Positions 43,760-46,522 of a stretch of DNA of 46,522 bases are shown in pieces (position 1 is the first letter of the stretch; every line of letters begins with the position of its first letter). A model generated the notes under the pieces. It was not told the origin of the DNA. It worked only from the letters and a program-made list of their open reading frames with translations, and ran no database searches. A program made the position numbers and the translations under genes. Source of the DNA: Sphingomonadaceae bacterium (GTDB lineage: Bacteria; Pseudomonadota; Alphaproteobacteria; Sphingomonadales; Sphingomonadaceae); assembly GCA_002863155.1 (NCBI GenBank), contig PKED01000190.1, positions 1 to 46,522 of the forward strand. The letters are read 5' to 3'.

Positions 43760-44274
43760 TCCGTACGATCTGTCTCCACGGCCCGGAAAGCACCGGCAAA
43801 TCGACCCTGATCGAGCAGCTGGCGCGGCATTACGACACGATGTTCGTGCCCGAATATGGTCGCACCTTTGCCGAACGCCGCGGCATCGACTTCACCATGG
43901 CCGATCTGGTGCAGATCGCCGAGACGCACGACGCGATGACACAGAGCGCGCTCGCGTCCGGCGCCGACCCGCTTTTCCTCGACACCGATCCGCTGATGAC
44001 GGCGGTGTGGGCCGACATGCTGTTCGGCACGCGCGACCGTTGGTTCGATGCGTGGAAAGGGACCGCCGATCTCTACCTGCTGCTCGATATCGATCTGCCC
44101 TGGGTCGACGACGGGACGCGGATGTTCGGAACGCCCGCGCTTCGCCAGCGCTTTTTCGACCTGTCCCGGACCGAACTCGAACGGCGCGGCGTCCGCTGGG
44201 TGATGGTCAGCGGGCAGGGCGAGGCGCGGCTGGCCAATGCGCTGGCGGCGATCGAGGCAGCCCGCGCCGCCTGA
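43756..44274 (+). CDS. NadR-type nicotinamide riboside kinase (predicted)
   Basis: This 172-residue P-loop ATPase corresponds to the kinase domain of NadR, without its regulatory and adenylyltransferase domains. It starts MIRTICLHGPESTGKSTLIEQLA (Walker A at 9-17), with VPEYGRTFAE after it and LFLDTDPLMTAVWADMLFG in the middle, both typical of the NadR C-terminal domain. DLYLLLDIDLPWVDDGTR and a late RFFDLSRTELERRGVRWVMVSG complete the core. The ATGA overlap with pnuC supports a role in phosphorylating nicotinamide riboside to NMN for NAD salvage. It ends 16 bases from a convergent gene. Confidence 0.9.
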   Translation: MIRTICLHGPESTGKSTLIEQLARHYDTMFVPEYGRTFAERRGIDFTMADLVQIAETHDAMTQSALASGADPLFLDTDPLMTAVWADMLFGTRDRWFDAWKGTADLYLLLDIDLPWVDDGTRMFGTPALRQRFFDLSRTELERRGVRWVMVSGQGEARLANALAAIEAARAA

Positions 44275-44290
44275 TCGCCGCGCAGGTGGG

Positions 44291-45241
44291 TCAACGTGAC
44301 GGCGCGAGCTTGGTGTTGAGCACCCAGCCGATATTGTCATTCTCGTCGGCGACCTCCCACCACAGGCCGTTCTTGTTGCCGGTGGGATAGAGGATTGCGC
44401 CGGCCGGCAGCGTGCGCAGCACCTTCGCCGTTCCAGCTGCGGTCGCGCGGAGCTGCACTGGGCCCTGCGCGGTATAGGTCTTTTGCGGCGAGGCTTCGGC
44501 GGTGCCGGCGTCCCCGGGCTGCACCAGCCCGAGCGAGTTCACCATGTTAGTATAAGCCTGGATGAACGACAGCGTGATGATCCGGCCGAGATCGGTGTTG
44601 TCGTAACCGCCGCCGACCGCGCCCGCGACGGCGAAGAAGCCGCCGCCGCCGATCGACAGGTTGTTCTTGGCGGCATAGCCTTCCTCGACCGCGATCGTTT
44701 CGGTCGTGCGGACATTGGTGAGCGACAGCACGGTATTGGCCTCGAGCTTGCGGCTCTTGATCCCGCCGATCAGCCCGCCGACGCGGCCGCCGAGGATGCC
44801 GCCAATTCCGGCGGCGGCGCCGCTGCCGCTGACATTGTCGTTTGCGCCCTGGATTTCGGCGACGAGCACATAGTCGGCCGCCTTGATCTGGCCCTGCCCG
44901 ACATTCGACCGGCGCTGCAGGCCAAGATCGTTGCCGATGTTGCGCTCCTGCTGGGCAGCGTTCAGACCGGCGCCGCGATCGACCAGATTGAAGCAGCCCG
45001 ACCGCTGCACGAGCACGCGCAACAGCTTGGCAGGCGGCGCCAGATTATTCTGCATCCAGGGCCGCGCATCATCGCCATCGCGGATCGACAGCGTGCCGAG
45101 CTTGCGCACGCAACGCGGCACATCGTTCATCGTCGCCTGTTGGAGACGCTGTCCGCTCGACGGTTTGGCGAGCTTTTGGGCCGCCGCCGGAAAACTCGGC
45201 AGTGCGATCAGTGCGGTGGCGGCAAGCAAGGTCATTCTCAT
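44291..45241 (-). CDS. CsgG-family exported protein with C-terminal SH3-like domain
   Basis: The 316-residue protein from ATG 45241 has a clear signal peptide (MRMTLLAATALIALPSFPAAAQ). It continues with a CsgG/HfaB-like fold (about 40-230): CVRKLGTLSIRDGD, LLRVLVQRSGCFNLVDRGAGLNAAQQERN, AADYVLVAEI, NTVLSLTNVRTTETIAVEEGYAA. A Gly-rich hydrophobic segment (GAAAGIGGILGGRVGGLIGG) sits where CsgG has its membrane-inserting loops. Residues 250-316 look like a bacterial SH3 domain (GPVQLRATAAGTAKVLRTLPAGAILYPTG, then GLWWEVADENDNIGWV). No lipobox is seen, unlike CsgG. No curli subunit genes adjoin. Secretion or envelope maintenance is possible, but the role is unknown. Confidence 0.85.
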   Translation of the reverse strand: MRMTLLAATALIALPSFPAAAQKLAKPSSGQRLQQATMNDVPRCVRKLGTLSIRDGDDARPWMQNNLAPPAKLLRVLVQRSGCFNLVDRGAGLNAAQQERNIGNDLGLQRRSNVGQGQIKAADYVLVAEIQGANDNVSGSGAAAGIGGILGGRVGGLIGGIKSRKLEANTVLSLTNVRTTETIAVEEGYAAKNNLSIGGGGFFAVAGAVGGGYDNTDLGRIITLSFIQAYTNMVNSLGLVQPGDAGTAEASPQKTYTAQGPVQLRATAAGTAKVLRTLPAGAILYPTGNKNGLWWEVADENDNIGWVLNTKLAPSR

Positions 45242-45418
45242 GGCAATTCCCCCCAATTCCCAATGTTGGCCCCGCATATCGCAAAACCATCGAACTGAAA
45301 ACGGGCGTTCCAGCCCTTTGCATATCGTCGACGCGTATTGGCCGGGGGCTTTGTCGGCGGCCCGTCATCCTGCTATGCGCCAAGCCAAAGCGCTATTCCG
45401 CCCTGACCAGAGACCCAA

Positions 45419-46522
45419 GTGACCCCGCTCGACCGCATCCGAAATTTCTCCATCATCGCGCATATCGATCACGGCAAATCGACGCTCGCCGACCGGCTGA
45501 TCCAGACCACCGGCGGGCTGAGCGCGCGCGAAATGTCCGAGCAGGTGCTCGACAATATGGACATCGAGAAAGAGCGCGGGATCACCATCAAGGCGCAGAC
45601 CGTGCGGCTCAACTACCGGGCTCAGGACGGGCTCGATTATGTCCTGAACCTGATGGACACGCCGGGCCATGTCGACTTCGCCTATGAAGTCAGCCGCAGC
45701 CTGGCCGCGTGCGAAGGCGCGCTGCTGGTGGTCGATGCGGCGCAGGGGGTGGAAGCGCAGACGCTCGCCAATGTCTATCAGTCGATCGAGCATGATCACG
45801 AGATCGTGCCGGTCATCAACAAGATCGACCTGCCCGCCGCCGAGCCCGAAAAGGTGCGCGCCGAAATCGAGGAAGTGATCGGCCTCGACGCGTCGAACGC
45901 GGTGATGACGAGCGCCAAGTCCGGCATCGGCATCGAGGATGTGCTGGAAGCGATCGTCACCCGCATTCCGCCGCCCAAGGGCGACGCCGATGCGCCGTTG
46001 CAGGCGATGCTCGTCGACAGCTGGTACGACCCCTATCTGGGCGTCGTCATCCTCGTGCGCGTGATGGCGGGGACGCTGAAGAAGGGCCAGCAGATCGCCT
46101 TCATGCAGGCGGGGACGACCCATCTGGTCGACCGCGTCGGCTGTTTCCGGCCCAAGATCGAGCAGCTGAGCGAACTCGGTGTCGGCGAAATCGGCTTCAT
46201 CACCGCGCAGATCAAGGACATCACCCAGACCCGCGTCGGCGACACCATCACCGACGCGAAGCGCCCCGCGGCGGCGCCGCTGCCGGGCTTCAAGGAAGTC
46301 CAGCCGGTGGTGTTCTGCGGGCTGTTCCCGGTCGACGCCAATGATTTCGAGAAGCTGCGCGAGAGCATCGGCAAGCTGCGGCTCAACGATGCCAGCTTCT
46401 CGTTCGAGATGGAGACCTCGGCCGCGCTTGGCTTCGGCTTCCGCTGCGGGTTCCTCGGCCTTCTCCATCTGGAGATCATCCAGGAACGGCTGACCCGCGA
46501 ATATGACCTCGACCTGATCACG
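45419..46522 (+). CDS. lepA: Elongation factor 4 LepA, truncated by the window end
   Basis: LepA is a ribosome-binding GTPase related to EF-G. The first 368 residues are present from GTG 45419, and the frame stays open to the last base. G1 is [15 protein letters not shown]2 includes [14 protein letters not shown]3 DTPGHVDF, G4 [13 protein letters not shown] and G5 TSAKSGIGI. Domain II follows ([28 protein letters not shown]), then domain III up to [22 protein letters not shown]. The rest (domain V and the LepA C-terminal domain) lies beyond the window. Only a weak purine stretch (AGAG) precedes the start. It diverges from the CsgG-like gene across 177 bases with no further gene. Confidence 0.97.
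   Translation, partial: MTPLDRIRNFSIIAHIDHGKSTLADRLIQTTGGLSAREMSEQVLDNMDIEKERGITIKAQTVRLNYRAQDGLDYVLNLMDTPGHVDFAYEVSRSLAACEGALLVVDAAQGVEAQTLANVYQSIEHDHEIVPVINKIDLPAAEPEKVRAEIEEVIGLDASNAVMTSAKSGIGIEDVLEAIVTRIPPPKGDADAPLQAMLVDSWYDPYLGVVILVRVMAGTLKKGQQIAFMQAGTTHLVDRVGCFRPKIEQLSELGVGEIGFITAQIKDITQTRVGDTITDAKRPAAAPLPGFKEVQPVVFCGLFPVDANDFEKLRESIGKLRLNDASFSFEMETSAALGFGFRCGFLGLLHLEIIQERLTREYDLDLIT

Overview
The window looks like part of the chromosome of an aerobic anoxygenic phototrophic alphaproteobacterium, most likely a sphingomonad. This is inferred from gene content and was not tested by a search. The pointers are GC-rich DNA, a puf operon with a tetraheme cytochrome (pufALMC) next to a carotenoid desaturase (crtD), a LexA-controlled imuA-imuB-dnaE2 cassette with an alphaproteobacterial LexA box, a TonB-dependent receptor, and small palindromic repeats. 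The window opens inside the puf operon and closes inside lepA. Genes are packed tightly, with many 4-bp stop/start overlaps. I saw no tRNA, rRNA, CRISPR array, insertion sequence or phage gene.

Layout. (1) 1-5.65 kb, photosynthesis: pufA, a hairpin-rich gap, pufL, pufM, pufC, a 7-TM protein of unknown function, and crtD converging on it. (2) 5.7-7.36 kb, minus strand: nitrilase-family amidohydrolase and glutathione S-transferase. (3) 7.4-13.4 kb, plus strand: SOS mutasome imuA-imuB-dnaE2, with a LexA operator lying on the imuA ribosome-binding site and three palindromic repeats, two of them inserted in frame inside dnaE2. (4) 13.4-19.3 kb, minus strand: a complete RND efflux system (membrane fusion protein, pump, outer-membrane channel), divergent from (5) a TonB-dependent receptor-like protein with a Gly/Pro-rich insert, followed by UDP-glucose 6-dehydrogenase. 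(6) 23.7-26.0 kb, minus strand: purine salvage (phosphoribosyltransferase, adenine deaminase) plus a small exported protein. (7) 26.2-31.8 kb, galactoside use: alpha-galactosidase (GH36) and beta-galactosidase (GH42), divergent from a sodium/solute symporter. (8) 31.9-34.2 kb: a membrane protein fused to a SET methyltransferase domain, facing a protein built of two tandem beta-rich domains. (9) 34.5-42.4 kb, minus strand: glmU, glmS, fructokinase, then a REC-GGDEF-EAL regulator coupled to a CHASE4 histidine kinase. (10) 42.5-46.5 kb: gph, pnuC and a NadR-type kinase on plus, a CsgG-family protein on minus, and lepA running off the end.

How the genes work together. PufL/M/C and PufA form the reaction centre, its bound cytochrome and LH1, and CrtD makes carotenoids for them. 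ImuA/ImuB/DnaE2 form the damage-inducible translesion polymerase. Adenine deaminase makes hypoxanthine, which the phosphoribosyltransferase would convert to IMP. Fructokinase makes fructose-6-phosphate, the substrate of GlmS, and GlmU completes UDP-GlcNAc. PnuC imports nicotinamide riboside and the NadR-like kinase phosphorylates it. The least explained items are the 7-TM/SET fusion, the in-frame palindromic inserts in dnaE2, the hairpin over the start of the purine salvage operon, and the 7-TM protein after pufC.
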